A DNA stretch of 64,000 nt, taken from assembly GCF_001050235.1 (NCBI RefSeq), contig NZ_DF967972.1:1603779-1667778 (forward strand), given 5' to 3'. Shown in pieces: positions 43,328 to 52,600 of the stretch. The stretch's first letter is position 1. Each line of letters opens with the position of its first letter. The translations under genes were made by a program, and so were the position numbers. A model generated the notes under the pieces. That model ran no database searches and had not been told where the DNA came from. It saw only the letters and a program-made list of their open reading frames with translations. This DNA is from Longilinea arvoryzae. Its GTDB lineage: Bacteria; Chloroflexota; Anaerolineae; Anaerolineales; Anaerolineaceae.

Positions 43328-45457
43328 ATGGCAGAAGAAGAACTCGTATCTCAGAGCGCTGCCCCGGAACCGCCGCGGGTGGGGGTGATCCTGTGCGAAT
43401 GCGGCGCCATCCTCAGCGGGCGGCTCGATCCGGAAGCCTTGCAACGCCAGACCGCCGCCCTGCCGGGCGTGGTCTACGTCCATCACGAGGCCTTCCCGTG
43501 CAGCCGGGACGGGCAGGAACGCCTGCGCCGGGCCATTCGCGAGCAGAATCTGGAGCGCGTCCTGATCGCAGGCTGCGCGCCGCGCCTGGTCGAAAAACTC
43601 TTCCGGAACGCCGTTCGCGAAGCCGGCCTGGACCCGGGTTATCTGATGGTCTCCAACATCCGGGATGCGACCCAATTCTTCGAGGACGATCCGCAAGCTG
43701 CCCTGCGCAAAGCCTCCAGCATTATCGAAATGGGTGCGGCGCGACTCGGCACCACCCAGGCGGCGCTGCCGCGCTACGGCAAGGTGCAAAGGAGCGCGCT
43801 GGTGATTGGCGGCGGCCTGCGGGGTGTGAGCGTGGGGCTGGCGCTGGCGGAAAAGGACATCCCGGTTACGCTGCTGATTCTGAAGGAGGATGAGCGCGAG
43901 GACGATGCCCAGGGATTGGCGCGCGAGCGGCTTCAGGCCGCGCAGAATCATCCGCGCATCCGCCTGCTCGAGGATGGACGGCTGATTTCCGTTCGCGGGC
44001 ATCCGGGTGATTATGAGGTCGAGGTGGACTCCGGCGGCCAGACCACCAGCATCGCGGCCGGCGCCATCATCGTCGCCAACGCATCCCGGCCCAAGGCGCT
44101 GGGCAGCGGGCACTGGTTCGACCGGGCGCGGGTCAAAACCCAGGCCGAGTTCGGGGGCGAACTGAAGGCCGCTGCGCAGCGCGGCGAGGGCCTGGGATTG
44201 AAGGACGTGGTCTTCATCCTGTGCGCCGAAGAAAGCCAGCTCAGCCACTGCTCCAGGGTGTGCTGCAATATCGGACTGCAGCAGGCCATTCGCGTCAAGC
44301 AGCTCGATCCGGAGGCGAACGTCACCGTCCTGTTCCGGGAACTTTACCTTTCGGGCATCGGCGGCAGCCAGGAAGCCGAACTGGTCCAGGCGCGCCGGCT
44401 GGGCGTGACCTTCTTCCGTTACGGCCAGAAAGCGGCTCCGGTGATCGGTGACAAGACCATCGACATCCAGGATATTCTGACCCGCGAACCGGTGCGCATC
44501 CCGTACGACCAGGCGGTCTTGAGCATGCCGCTCGTCCCGGCAGAGAGCACGCGCATGCTGTCGACCCTGCTGGGACTGCCCCTGGATGAATACGGCTTCC
44601 TGGCCGAGCCGCGCATCCGGCTGCGCCCGGGCAGCTATGCCGACCCGGGACTCTACGTATTGGGCAGCGCCCAGCAGCCCGCCGATACCGCCGAAGCGCT
44701 CTTCCAGGCCTACCTGACCGGCGCGCGCGCCCTGCGCTTCCTGAACCAGGACGCCATCCGGGTGGATTCGCCGATCGCGGAAATCGACGCCGGGCTTTGC
44801 ACGGGCTGCGGCAACTGCCCGCAGGTCTGTCCGGCCAACGCCGTCCACCTCGAACGCCGCGACGGCATCCTTTCGCTCTCGACGATCGACGAACTGCTGT
44901 GCATCGGCTGCGGCAACTGCGTGGTGGTCTGCCCGGTGAAGGCCATCCGCCTGCCGGGCTGGGACAACCTGGAAATTCCGGCCCAGATCACGGCGGCTCT
45001 GGATGAGGCTCATTTCGAACCCGGCCAGTCCAAACTGCTGGTGCTGGCCTGCGAGTGGAGCGCGTATGGGGCAGCTGAATCCGCCGGACACCGCAAGATC
45101 ACCTTCCCCGAGAATGCCCGCATCCTGCGCATGAATTGTTCGGCGCGCTTCGACCCGTTTCATATCCTGTGGGCCTTCCTGAACGGCGCCGACGGCGTCC
45201 TGCTGGGGGCCTGCAAACCGGGCGAATGCCATTACGGCATGGGCAACCTGTACGCCCGCGAACGGGTCGAGATGCTGCACGCGGAACTGGCCCAGCACGG
45301 CATCGATCCGCGCCGCCTGCGCCTTGAATTTTTCAGCGTTCAGGACGGCGAAAAGTTCTCGGCAGTTCTGGAAGAATTCCGACGCCAGATCGATACCGAG
45401 ATGGCGGATCGTGGACAGATGCCCACCGGCGTGCACATGCCGGTGATTTCCCGGTAG
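43328..45457 (+). CDS. HdrA-MvhD fusion, FAD/iron-sulfur electron-transfer subunit
   Basis: 709 aa. HdrA N-domain (ILCECG), Rossmann FAD motif GGGLRGVSVG, CSRVCC motif in the middle, two [4Fe-4S] clusters (CTGCGNCPQVCP, CIGCGNCVVVCP) and a C-terminal MvhD/FlpD-like domain (RILRMNCSARFDP, GACKPGECHY). In the first FAD loop, the acidic residue that usually ends beta-2 and contacts the ribose seems to be Ile/Leu. The first MvhD motif reads ACEWSAYG where a CxxC is common. HdrA carries the bifurcating flavin in known complexes; HdrB/C are not encoded here. Overall fold call is secure, cofactor state is not. Confidence 0.9.
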   Translation: MAEEELVSQSAAPEPPRVGVILCECGAILSGRLDPEALQRQTAALPGVVYVHHEAFPCSRDGQERLRRAIREQNLERVLIAGCAPRLVEKLFRNAVREAGLDPGYLMVSNIRDATQFFEDDPQAALRKASSIIEMGAARLGTTQAALPRYGKVQRSALVIGGGLRGVSVGLALAEKDIPVTLLILKEDEREDDAQGLARERLQAAQNHPRIRLLEDGRLISVRGHPGDYEVEVDSGGQTTSIAAGAIIVANASRPKALGSGHWFDRARVKTQAEFGGELKAAAQRGEGLGLKDVVFILCAEESQLSHCSRVCCNIGLQQAIRVKQLDPEANVTVLFRELYLSGIGGSQEAELVQARRLGVTFFRYGQKAAPVIGDKTIDIQDILTREPVRIPYDQAVLSMPLVPAESTRMLSTLLGLPLDEYGFLAEPRIRLRPGSYADPGLYVLGSAQQPADTAEALFQAYLTGARALRFLNQDAIRVDSPIAEIDAGLCTGCGNCPQVCPANAVHLERRDGILSLSTIDELLCIGCGNCVVVCPVKAIRLPGWDNLEIPAQITAALDEAHFEPGQSKLLVLACEWSAYGAAESAGHRKITFPENARILRMNCSARFDPFHILWAFLNGADGVLLGACKPGECHYGMGNLYARERVEMLHAELAQHGIDPRRLRLEFFSVQDGEKFSAVLEEFRRQIDTEMADRGQMPTGVHMPVISR

Positions 45458-45498
45458 AGGAGAACTTCGCCGTAAGGTTCATGGACGAGGAGGATGGA

Positions 45499-46665
45499 AT
45501 GGTAAAACGCTTGGAAACCGAAGTTTGGGACCTGGATAACTGCTCGGGGTGCGGCATGTGCGTGGCTGCCTGTTCGAAGCAGGTTCTGGCCTGGGGGGAG
45601 GAAACCCATCCCGTGCGCCAGATGCGCACCAAAAACCTCGGGCTGTCCAAAACGACCCTGGACAGTTGCACATTCTGCCGCAAATTCTGCGAGGAAGTCT
45701 GTCCGCGCCTGGAGCACTGGCTGCCCATCGAGGCCCAATCGATCCAATCCGCGCACGCGCGCGGGCCGGTTTTCTCGGGCGCGCCGAACGATATCGCCCG
45801 GGCCGTGATCAGCGCCGGGCGCAGCGCCGGACTGCTGGACGGCATGATCATGCTCGATCTGGATCGCTGGAACCTGGAACCAGTGGCGCGCATCGGCAGC
45901 ACGGTCGAACAGATCGTCGATACGATCGGCCCCCAGTACCTGTGGGCGCCCATTTTCGACGCCCTGAACGAGGCCGTCTTCGAGCAGAAGATGGAAAACA
46001 TTGCCGTGATCGGCACGCCCTGTTCAGCCCAGGCGATTCGAAAATTACGCAGCTCGACCAACGAGCTTCTCAAACCGTATCAGAAGGCCATCCGCCTGAG
46101 TGTGGCCGTATTCTGCACCGGGATCTACAGGCCGGAGATGATCGACGAGGTGCTGGTCAAACGCATGAACGTCTCGCGCGATCAGGTCCGCCGGCTGGAG
46201 ATTTCACCGGACCGGCAGTGGCTGCAGGCGACCTTGTGGGACGGCAGCGTGCGCACCATCCAGCGCCAGCAGGCTGAAAGCTTCACGCGCCCGGGCTGCG
46301 GCAAGTGCGACGATTACCTGGGCGAATCGGCGGACCTGGCCATCGGCACGTTGGGCGCGCCGGCCGGAACCTCCACGCTGATTGTGCGCTCGCAGGCCGG
46401 AGCTGTTTTCACGCGCAACGCCGTCCAGATGGGCCTGCTGGAGACCTCGCCAGAGGTGGATGTGCAGGCTCTGGAAGCCGCCGCTAGCGAAAAAGACCGC
46501 CGCGAACGCGCCCAGGCCTTCAAGGATCTCGAAATCCTGATGCTGGATGGACTGGTCGACCCTAAGAAACGCGCTGACGCCATTCAGCAGTTCATCCGCC
46601 TGTACCGCACGCCAGTCCGCCCCGGCGCAGTCGAAGCCTTCCCGCGCGGCTGCACGGGTTGCTGA
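45499..46665 (+). CDS. FrhB/FdhB-family flavin-iron-sulfur subunit
   Basis: 388 aa from the ATG at 45499, 5 bases after AGGAGG; the ATG at 45481 lacks such a site. N-terminal ferredoxin-like motif (CSGCGMCVAACS) and CTFCRKFCEEVCP; FrhB core with IGTPCSAQAIRKL and the cluster-proximal GCGKCDDYLGESADLAIG. Family members (F420 hydrogenase or dehydrogenase beta, FdhB, glutamate synthase-linked FrhB) hold FAD and pass electrons between F420 or NAD(P) and Fe-S chains. Deazaflavin use is not shown. It ends in a CTGC tail. Confidence 0.85.
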   Translation: MVKRLETEVWDLDNCSGCGMCVAACSKQVLAWGEETHPVRQMRTKNLGLSKTTLDSCTFCRKFCEEVCPRLEHWLPIEAQSIQSAHARGPVFSGAPNDIARAVISAGRSAGLLDGMIMLDLDRWNLEPVARIGSTVEQIVDTIGPQYLWAPIFDALNEAVFEQKMENIAVIGTPCSAQAIRKLRSSTNELLKPYQKAIRLSVAVFCTGIYRPEMIDEVLVKRMNVSRDQVRRLEISPDRQWLQATLWDGSVRTIQRQQAESFTRPGCGKCDDYLGESADLAIGTLGAPAGTSTLIVRSQAGAVFTRNAVQMGLLETSPEVDVQALEAAASEKDRRERAQAFKDLEILMLDGLVDPKKRADAIQQFIRLYRTPVRPGAVEAFPRGCTGC

Positions 46666-46688
46666 TCCCCCGACACAGGAGAGGTTCC

Positions 46689-47339
46689 ATGACCACAAAA
46701 GATGTAAAAACCCAAAGCCTGCATGAGGTAAATTCCTACCTGCGCGCGGGCGTCAACGGCACCCCGCTCACCCTGAACAACGCCAGCCACCTGCACGGCC
46801 TGGCGGCCGGACTGAAGCACGGCGAAGTCGTGATCGAGGGAGACGCCGGCGATTACCTGGGCGTGCTCAACGCCGGGGCGACCATCCGGGTGACCCGGGA
46901 TTCGGGGAATTATCTGGCCGATAACATGACCGCCGGCACGGTCATCATCCAGGGCAATGTGGGCTACGGCGCCGCGCAGTACTGCTATGGCGGAACCGTC
47001 CTCATTCACGGCAACGCCGGCGACTTCACCGGAACCATGAACAAGGGCGCCGTCATCATCGTCAACGGGGACGTGGGCGACGAGGTCGGCACGTACATGC
47101 TCAAGGGCGACCTGATCGTGATCGGGAACGCCGGAGAGAACTTCGCCAATTACCTGATCCGCGGTTCGATCTACCTGGGCGGCGAATACCGCTCCCTGGG
47201 ACACAACACCCGGCTGGTCCCGATGAGCGAGGAAGACGTTGCCAAACTGCAGGGCTACTTCGAGCATTACGGCATCCAGGCGGATGCGGCTCATTTCAAG
47301 AAGATCGTCGCCGCCTCAGAGAAACCGTTTTATCACTAA
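46689..47339 (+). CDS. GltB3-like GXGXG domain protein
   Basis: 216 aa from the ATG at 46689 (AGGAGAGG upstream). Almost all of it is a right-handed beta-helix with G-xx-G-xxx-G repeats: VVIEGDAGDYLGVLNAGATI, VIIQGNVGYGAAQYCYGGTV, VLIHGNAGDFTGTMNKGAVI. This matches the C-terminal domain of glutamate synthase alpha subunit, encoded as a separate protein in archaeal-type split GltB. It presumably packs on the FMN core encoded next. Confidence 0.92.
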   Translation: MTTKDVKTQSLHEVNSYLRAGVNGTPLTLNNASHLHGLAAGLKHGEVVIEGDAGDYLGVLNAGATIRVTRDSGNYLADNMTAGTVIIQGNVGYGAAQYCYGGTVLIHGNAGDFTGTMNKGAVIIVNGDVGDEVGTYMLKGDLIVIGNAGENFANYLIRGSIYLGGEYRSLGHNTRLVPMSEEDVAKLQGYFEHYGIQADAAHFKKIVAASEKPFYH

Positions 47340-47393
47340 ACGCTGCGAGCCGACCGGGAAAATTGGATCGCTCGATGAGAACTGGAGGATAAC

Positions 47394-48968
47394 ATGCCTA
47401 TCGTGGGAGCCTTTTGTGTCAGCATCAACCGGGAAACCTGCGTCAACGCGCGCATGCCGGGCAAGTGCGCCACCTGCGCGGACGTCTGCCCGCACGGCGT
47501 TTACGCTCTCGACCTGACCAGCGGCGAGATGAACGTGCAAAACTTCAACGCCTGCGTCGGCTGCCGCATTTGCGCCGAATTCTGCCCGGCGAATGCCATT
47601 CGCATCAATCCCGCCGAACCGGAATATTTCACGCGCTATCCGTGGACCTTCTCGACCGTGGAGGAGATCCACTACAAAGCCCAAACGGGCGATTACCTGC
47701 TGCGCGGGTTCGGCACCGCCGGCCAGACCCCCAACTTCGATATGATCACCGTCGTGCCCAGCCAGATCGCCAGCGCATCGCCGCGGGATAAATATCGCGA
47801 GGAATGCGACATGCAGGTTGTGATCGGCGAGGACACCTGCGAGCAGCCCATGGTGCTCAAGCAGCCCTTCCTGTGGCCGGCCATGTCGTTTGGCGCGCTG
47901 AGCAAGGAAGCCAAGCTGGCCCTGGCCATCGCCGCTGCCCAGACCGGCATTGCCACCAACACCGGCGAGGGCGGGCTGGTGCCCGAGGAAGCCTGGCTTG
48001 CGCGCGGTTTCAGCGATTCGAAGATGGCCAGGCGGGCCTGGGAGCCGGGAGGTTATTTGATCATCCAGTGGTCCACCGGGCGCTGGGGCGTTTCAGCCGA
48101 TTACCTGAACGCCGGCGACGCCGTCGAAGTGAAGATCGGGCAAGGCGCGAAACCCGGCATGGGCGGCCACCTGCTGGGAGCCAAGGTGACCGAAGAAGTC
48201 TCCCGCGTGCGCGGCGTGCCGGTCGGTTCGGATGCGCTCAGCCCGTGCCGTTACTACGATGTGCAGACCCTGGACGATATCAAGCACATGGTGGCCTTCA
48301 TCCGGGATGTGACCGACAATCAACGCCCCATCCTGTTCAAGCTGGGTCCGTCGCGCCCCTACGCCGACGTGGCGGCCTGCATCGAGGCCGGTGCGGATGC
48401 GATCAGCCTGGACGGCCTGGTCGGCGGGACGGGCTGCTCGCCGGATGTGGTGACGCAGGGCGTCGGCATCCCGACCATCGCCTGCATTCCACCCGCGGTT
48501 CAGGCGCTCCAGGATTACGGCGTGCACCACAAGGTGAAGCTGATCGCTCTGGGCGGCATCCGCAACGGTTTGGACGCCTACAAGGCGCTGGCGCTGGGCG
48601 CGGACGCGGTCGGTTTCGGCTCGGCGGCCGAGATTGCCCTGGGCTGCCGGGTATGCTACGCCTGTCACAAGGGCAACTGCCCGTACGGCATCACCAGCCA
48701 GAAGGCTGAATTCCGCAGCCGGCTGGATCCGGTCGAAGGCGGCCAGCGCCTGGCGAATTTCATCCATGCCTGTAGTGAGGAAGTCAAGATTCTGACCATG
48801 CTCTCCGGGCACGTCAGCATCAAAGAGCTGTCGCCCGAGGACCTGCGTGCCATGGACCTCAACACCGCCGCCCTGACCGGGCTGAAACTGGTTGGTTACG
48901 ACCGCCCGCTGCCCATCTGGGAAAATGGATATACGGCCGGAAAAGGCGGTGGAAACGGCCACAAGTAA
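47394..48968 (+). CDS. Ferredoxin-fused glutamate-synthase FMN core (GltB2-like)
   Basis: 524 aa. The N-terminal ~95 residues hold [4Fe-4S] motifs (CATCADVCP, CVGCRICAEFCP). Then the FMN/glutamate-synthase core: FLWPAMSFGALSKEAKL, ATNTGEGGLVPEEAW, KIGQGAKPGMGGHLLG, DGLVGGTGCSPD, ALGADAVGFGSAAEIALGCRVCYACHKGNCPYGI, the latter with Cys for the [3Fe-4S] cluster. No glutaminase (GltB1) domain or gene is present. With the GXGXG protein upstream it forms a split synthase. Whether it makes glutamate from another ammonia source, or another product, is unknown. Confidence 0.92.
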   Translation: MPIVGAFCVSINRETCVNARMPGKCATCADVCPHGVYALDLTSGEMNVQNFNACVGCRICAEFCPANAIRINPAEPEYFTRYPWTFSTVEEIHYKAQTGDYLLRGFGTAGQTPNFDMITVVPSQIASASPRDKYREECDMQVVIGEDTCEQPMVLKQPFLWPAMSFGALSKEAKLALAIAAAQTGIATNTGEGGLVPEEAWLARGFSDSKMARRAWEPGGYLIIQWSTGRWGVSADYLNAGDAVEVKIGQGAKPGMGGHLLGAKVTEEVSRVRGVPVGSDALSPCRYYDVQTLDDIKHMVAFIRDVTDNQRPILFKLGPSRPYADVAACIEAGADAISLDGLVGGTGCSPDVVTQGVGIPTIACIPPAVQALQDYGVHHKVKLIALGGIRNGLDAYKALALGADAVGFGSAAEIALGCRVCYACHKGNCPYGITSQKAEFRSRLDPVEGGQRLANFIHACSEEVKILTMLSGHVSIKELSPEDLRAMDLNTAALTGLKLVGYDRPLPIWENGYTAGKGGGNGHK

Positions 48969-49042
48969 TTCGGGCCTGGCCGGACCACTGTCTCAGGCAT
49001 TTGATTCCGCACCAATCCGTTGGATTGAGATGGAAGGACCCG

Positions 49043-51592
49043 ATGGCTGATGCTTCCGTGGAACAATCGCTGGCTGATTCGCTGGTGCATGCGGCAATCA
49101 CCGATTGCGCTGACCAGAGTTATTCGGGCAATACCGCCCAGGTGTTGGAGATGCTTCACCAGGGGCGCTGCGACGTTTGCCGGGTATTCACCAACCATCT
49201 GATCATCCATCTCGTCCGTTACCTGAGCCAGGTGGACAGGAACCTGAAGGCGGTGGTCAAGTACGAACCGGAGCCGGCCCTGCACAATCCAGCGGCAGCC
49301 AGCGTTCACCTGCCCTCGCGCCAGAGCGGCATCAACCTGATTGCGTGGGTGGACCGCAAGAGCGCCGCCCTGACTTCATTGAACGCCACGCTGGAGACTG
49401 CCCTGTGCGGGGCGCGCCGCGAGCTGGGTTGCCCGAACTCCCAGCCGGCCTGCTTCAACCTGGACATGCAAATGGTCGATGACCGCGAGGTTTTCGAAGG
49501 ACGCGGCTATGGATTGGTGGTCAGCCAGCCCTTCCTGCGCTCCATGCAGGTCTGGAAGCGTTCTGATCTGGAAATAGGGCCTGAGGGCGGCCTCAGCAGC
49601 GCCGGCCTGGGTGGCGCGCCGACCACGCTGACGCTGGAGCTGACGCCCGAATCGGTCCTGTTCGAACGGGCCTTCGCCATCGAAAAGATGCCGCCCGGCG
49701 AACGCCAGATGCTCGAACCGCACCTGCGCGAGTTGAAAGTCACCCTGATCCGGCGCCTGGTCAGCGACCAGTTGGCCTACATCAACGTCGCCAAGGACTG
49801 GCTGACCATCGGCGACCTGTTCGAGGTTTACCAGCACCGCATCAGCAGCGGCAAGATCGGCGGGAAAGCGGCCGGGCTGGTCTTTGCCGGGCGCATCCTG
49901 CGCGAAGTCGCCGACGAAGCGTTACGCGAGTCGATCGTCATTCCGACCTCCTACTTCCTGGGTTCGGATTTGATCTATATCTTCATGGCGATGAACGGCC
50001 TGATGCACTGGAACAACCAGAAATACAAACCCGAAGAGAAGATCTACAGCGAGTATCCGCTCATCTGCGAGCAGTTTGCCGCCGGGCATTTTCCGCCCGA
50101 AGTTGTCGAACGGCTGAAGGAAATCCTGGCCGAAATGGGCCCCAAACCGCTCATCGTGCGTTCCTCCAGCCAGCTTGAGGACAGCTACGGCACCTCGTTC
50201 GCCGGAAAATATGAAAGCTTCTTCTGCCCCAACCAGGGGACGTCGGAGGAAAACCTGCGCGCCCTGACGACCGCCATCGCCAGGACCTATGCCAGCACAT
50301 TGAACCCGGATGCGCTGCTCTACCGGCGCAGCAAGGGCTTGCAGGATTACGATGAGCGCATGGCGGTGATCATCCAGGAGGTGCAGGGGCAGGCGTGCGG
50401 GCATTATTACCTGCCCTTTGGGGCCGGGGTGGCGTTCAGCCACAACCTGTTCCGTTGGGCGCCGCAGATTCGGCGCGAGGACGGCTTCGCGCGCCTGGTG
50501 TGGGGGTTGGGGACGCACGCCGTCGAACGCGGCGGCAACGATTACCCGCGCCTGATCGCCCTCAGCCACCCGACACTCCAGCCGGACGACGACCCGCAGG
50601 CCATCCGCTATTATTCGCAGAAATTCGTGGATGTCATCGACCTGCAGGAAAACACGTTCAAAACCCTGCCCGTCAAAGAGCTGCTGGATTCAAATTATCC
50701 GCCGCTCAAGTACCTGGTCCAGATCGAAAACGACGGTTATTATTCGACGCCGCGTTCGCGGGTGATGAGCGATGAACTGCCCCGGGCCGCGATCACCTAC
50801 GACGAACTGCTGCGCCGGACGCCGTTTGCCAGGAATCTGTCGCGCGCACTGAAAATCCTGGAGGAGCACTACCGGACGCCGGTGGACGTCGAATTCACGG
50901 TCCGGATTCCGGACCCGCCTTTGCCGGTGTGCCCCGTTCAGATCACCCTGCTGCAGTGCCGTCCGCAGAGCCAGTTGATGCTGGTGCTGCCGGACGTGGT
51001 GCCGGCGAATTTGAAACCCGAGGACATCATTTTCTCCACCCATTTCATGGTCCCGCAGGGCTATCTGCCGAATGTGCGCTACGCCATTTACGTCGACCCG
51101 CAAAAATACTTTGCCCTGCCCGGCGACGCTGAACGCGCGGAGCTGACCCGTATCATCTCGCAGCTCAATCACCTGCTGGGTGCCAAGACATTCATCTGCG
51201 TCGGGCCGGGGCGCTGGGGGACGACCAACCACGACCTGGGCGTCTTCGTCAATTACGCAGATGTGTTCAATGCCGGCGCGATGATCGAACTATCCGGCAC
51301 CGGCGGCGGTTCGGCCCTGGATTCGTCCTTTGGCACGCATTTCTTCCAGGATTTGATGGAAGCCCAGATCTATCCGCTGGCCATTCAGTTGGGTGAAGAG
51401 CGCACCTTCTTCAACCGGGATTTCTTCGAGAAAGGTCCCAACCACCTGCCCGAACTGATCAGCGCCAGCCCTGGGGTGGCGGAGGTGATCCGCCTGGTCG
51501 AGGTGGCGTCCTACCGCCCGGATACGCACATGGAAATTTATTTTGACGGCGATAAAAACCACGCCATCGCCTACCTGGCGCCGGATCACTAA
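49043..51592 (+). CDS. PEP synthase-like (PEP/pyruvate-binding) ATP-grasp protein
   Basis: 849 aa from the ATG at 49043 (GGAAGGA upstream). N-terminal ~275 residues are unique. The PPDK N-terminal-type domain follows (KIGGKAAGLVFAGRIL; PLIVRSSSQLEDSYGTSFAGKYESFF; VIIQEVQGQACGHYY; VDVEFTV, LLQCRPQSQ). A C-terminal ~200 residues follow with GPGRWGTTNHDLGVFVNY. No phosphohistidine swivel motif or PEP-binding barrel is seen, so it is not a classical PEP synthase; a phosphotransfer or ATP-dependent partner role is possible. It closes the redox operon after a 74-base gap. Confidence 0.78.
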   Translation: MADASVEQSLADSLVHAAITDCADQSYSGNTAQVLEMLHQGRCDVCRVFTNHLIIHLVRYLSQVDRNLKAVVKYEPEPALHNPAAASVHLPSRQSGINLIAWVDRKSAALTSLNATLETALCGARRELGCPNSQPACFNLDMQMVDDREVFEGRGYGLVVSQPFLRSMQVWKRSDLEIGPEGGLSSAGLGGAPTTLTLELTPESVLFERAFAIEKMPPGERQMLEPHLRELKVTLIRRLVSDQLAYINVAKDWLTIGDLFEVYQHRISSGKIGGKAAGLVFAGRILREVADEALRESIVIPTSYFLGSDLIYIFMAMNGLMHWNNQKYKPEEKIYSEYPLICEQFAAGHFPPEVVERLKEILAEMGPKPLIVRSSSQLEDSYGTSFAGKYESFFCPNQGTSEENLRALTTAIARTYASTLNPDALLYRRSKGLQDYDERMAVIIQEVQGQACGHYYLPFGAGVAFSHNLFRWAPQIRREDGFARLVWGLGTHAVERGGNDYPRLIALSHPTLQPDDDPQAIRYYSQKFVDVIDLQENTFKTLPVKELLDSNYPPLKYLVQIENDGYYSTPRSRVMSDELPRAAITYDELLRRTPFARNLSRALKILEEHYRTPVDVEFTVRIPDPPLPVCPVQITLLQCRPQSQLMLVLPDVVPANLKPEDIIFSTHFMVPQGYLPNVRYAIYVDPQKYFALPGDAERAELTRIISQLNHLLGAKTFICVGPGRWGTTNHDLGVFVNYADVFNAGAMIELSGTGGGSALDSSFGTHFFQDLMEAQIYPLAIQLGEERTFFNRDFFEKGPNHLPELISASPGVAEVIRLVEVASYRPDTHMEIYFDGDKNHAIAYLAPDH

Positions 51593-51630
51593 TCCTGCCG
51601 GTCTGGTGAGGGGCGATTCGATGAAAAATC

Positions 51631-52401
51631 CTATTCTTCCGGCTCGAGCACCATGCCCAGGAAGCGCTGGATCTGCCGATCCCAGAAGGGCCAATCGTGG
51701 CGGCCGTCTTCTTCGTGATAATCCAGCGCCACGCCCAACGATTGGCAGCGGGACTTGAATTGCAGGTTTGTCGGGAGGAGATCGTCCTGTCTGCCGCAGG
51801 CGGCGAACAGCCGGGGTAAGACGGATTTGTTCTGCGCCGCGCGTTCCAGCCAGACAGACGGGTCGTGCTCGCTGCCGGGCAGCCGGTTCAGGTCGCCGAA
51901 CAGAAGCTCGAACTCCGTCTGGCGCTGGTCGCTGGCATGGGCGGCCCAGATATCCATCGACAGCACGCCCGAGAAGCTGGCCGCCGCAAAATAACGTTCC
52001 GGGCGCAGCAGCGCGGCCTTGAACGCGCCGTAGCCGCCCATCGAGAGTCCGGCGATGAGCGTTTTCTCCCGCCCGGGTTGGATGCCAAACACGTCTTCCA
52101 GGTAACGCGGCAGTTCCTGGGTCAGGTAGGTAAAATAAGCCTGCCCGTTGGGTTGATCGATGTAGAAACTGCGTCCCACCGAGGGCATGACTACCACCAA
52201 CCCGTACCGTCTGGCAAGGATTTCGATCGTGGAGAAGCGCGACCAGGCACTGGCGTCGTCGCTCAGCCCGTGCAGCAGGTAAAGCACCTTGCGCTCGCGC
52301 ACCGGAATGCCACGCATGGCGCCCGGCTCGGGAACGATAATATAGAGCGGCAGGTTGACCTTGAGATTTTCCGCTAAATGATCCATTCGAATCAGCGCCA
52401 T
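51631..52401 (-). CDS. Alpha/beta-hydrolase esterase (EstD / S-formylglutathione hydrolase-like)
   Basis: 256 aa from the ATG at 52401 (GGAGAA a few bases upstream); longer in-frame starts lack one. Ser nucleophile in GLSMGGYGAFKAAL; oxyanion region LLHGLSDDASAWSR; Asp in ACGRQDDLLPTN; His in EEDGRHDWPFWD. No signal peptide. Likely cytoplasmic carboxylesterase; substrate unknown. The gene is convergent with the preceding operon and divergent from the phosphotransferase. Confidence 0.88.
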   Translation of the reverse strand: MALIRMDHLAENLKVNLPLYIIVPEPGAMRGIPVRERKVLYLLHGLSDDASAWSRFSTIEILARRYGLVVVMPSVGRSFYIDQPNGQAYFTYLTQELPRYLEDVFGIQPGREKTLIAGLSMGGYGAFKAALLRPERYFAAASFSGVLSMDIWAAHASDQRQTEFELLFGDLNRLPGSEHDPSVWLERAAQNKSVLPRLFAACGRQDDLLPTNLQFKSRCQSLGVALDYHEEDGRHDWPFWDRQIQRFLGMVLEPEE

Positions 52402-52462
52402 GGTTCTTCTCCAATCCATCCAAAGGTTCGGCATAAAGATCAAGAGGATAAAACGACCTTTT

Positions 52463-52546
52463 ATTATAACAACCATCCAAAGAGAAAATTGAACAAAAAG
52501 GATAGAGTTTAAACTAGACCTTTTCCTCCGGCATCCGGTCTATAAT
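52463..52546. promoter_or_regulatory. Divergent promoter region with two TATAAT boxes
   Basis: A minus-strand TATAAT (complement of 52463-52468) faces the esterase and a plus-strand tataat (52541-52546) faces the phosphotransferase. Matching -35 boxes are weak at the expected spacings. Confidence 0.45.
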
Positions 52547-52600
52547 TCAAATCGCCCGCGTTGGTTTCACGATCACAGCCTTAATTATGGAGATACCCGA

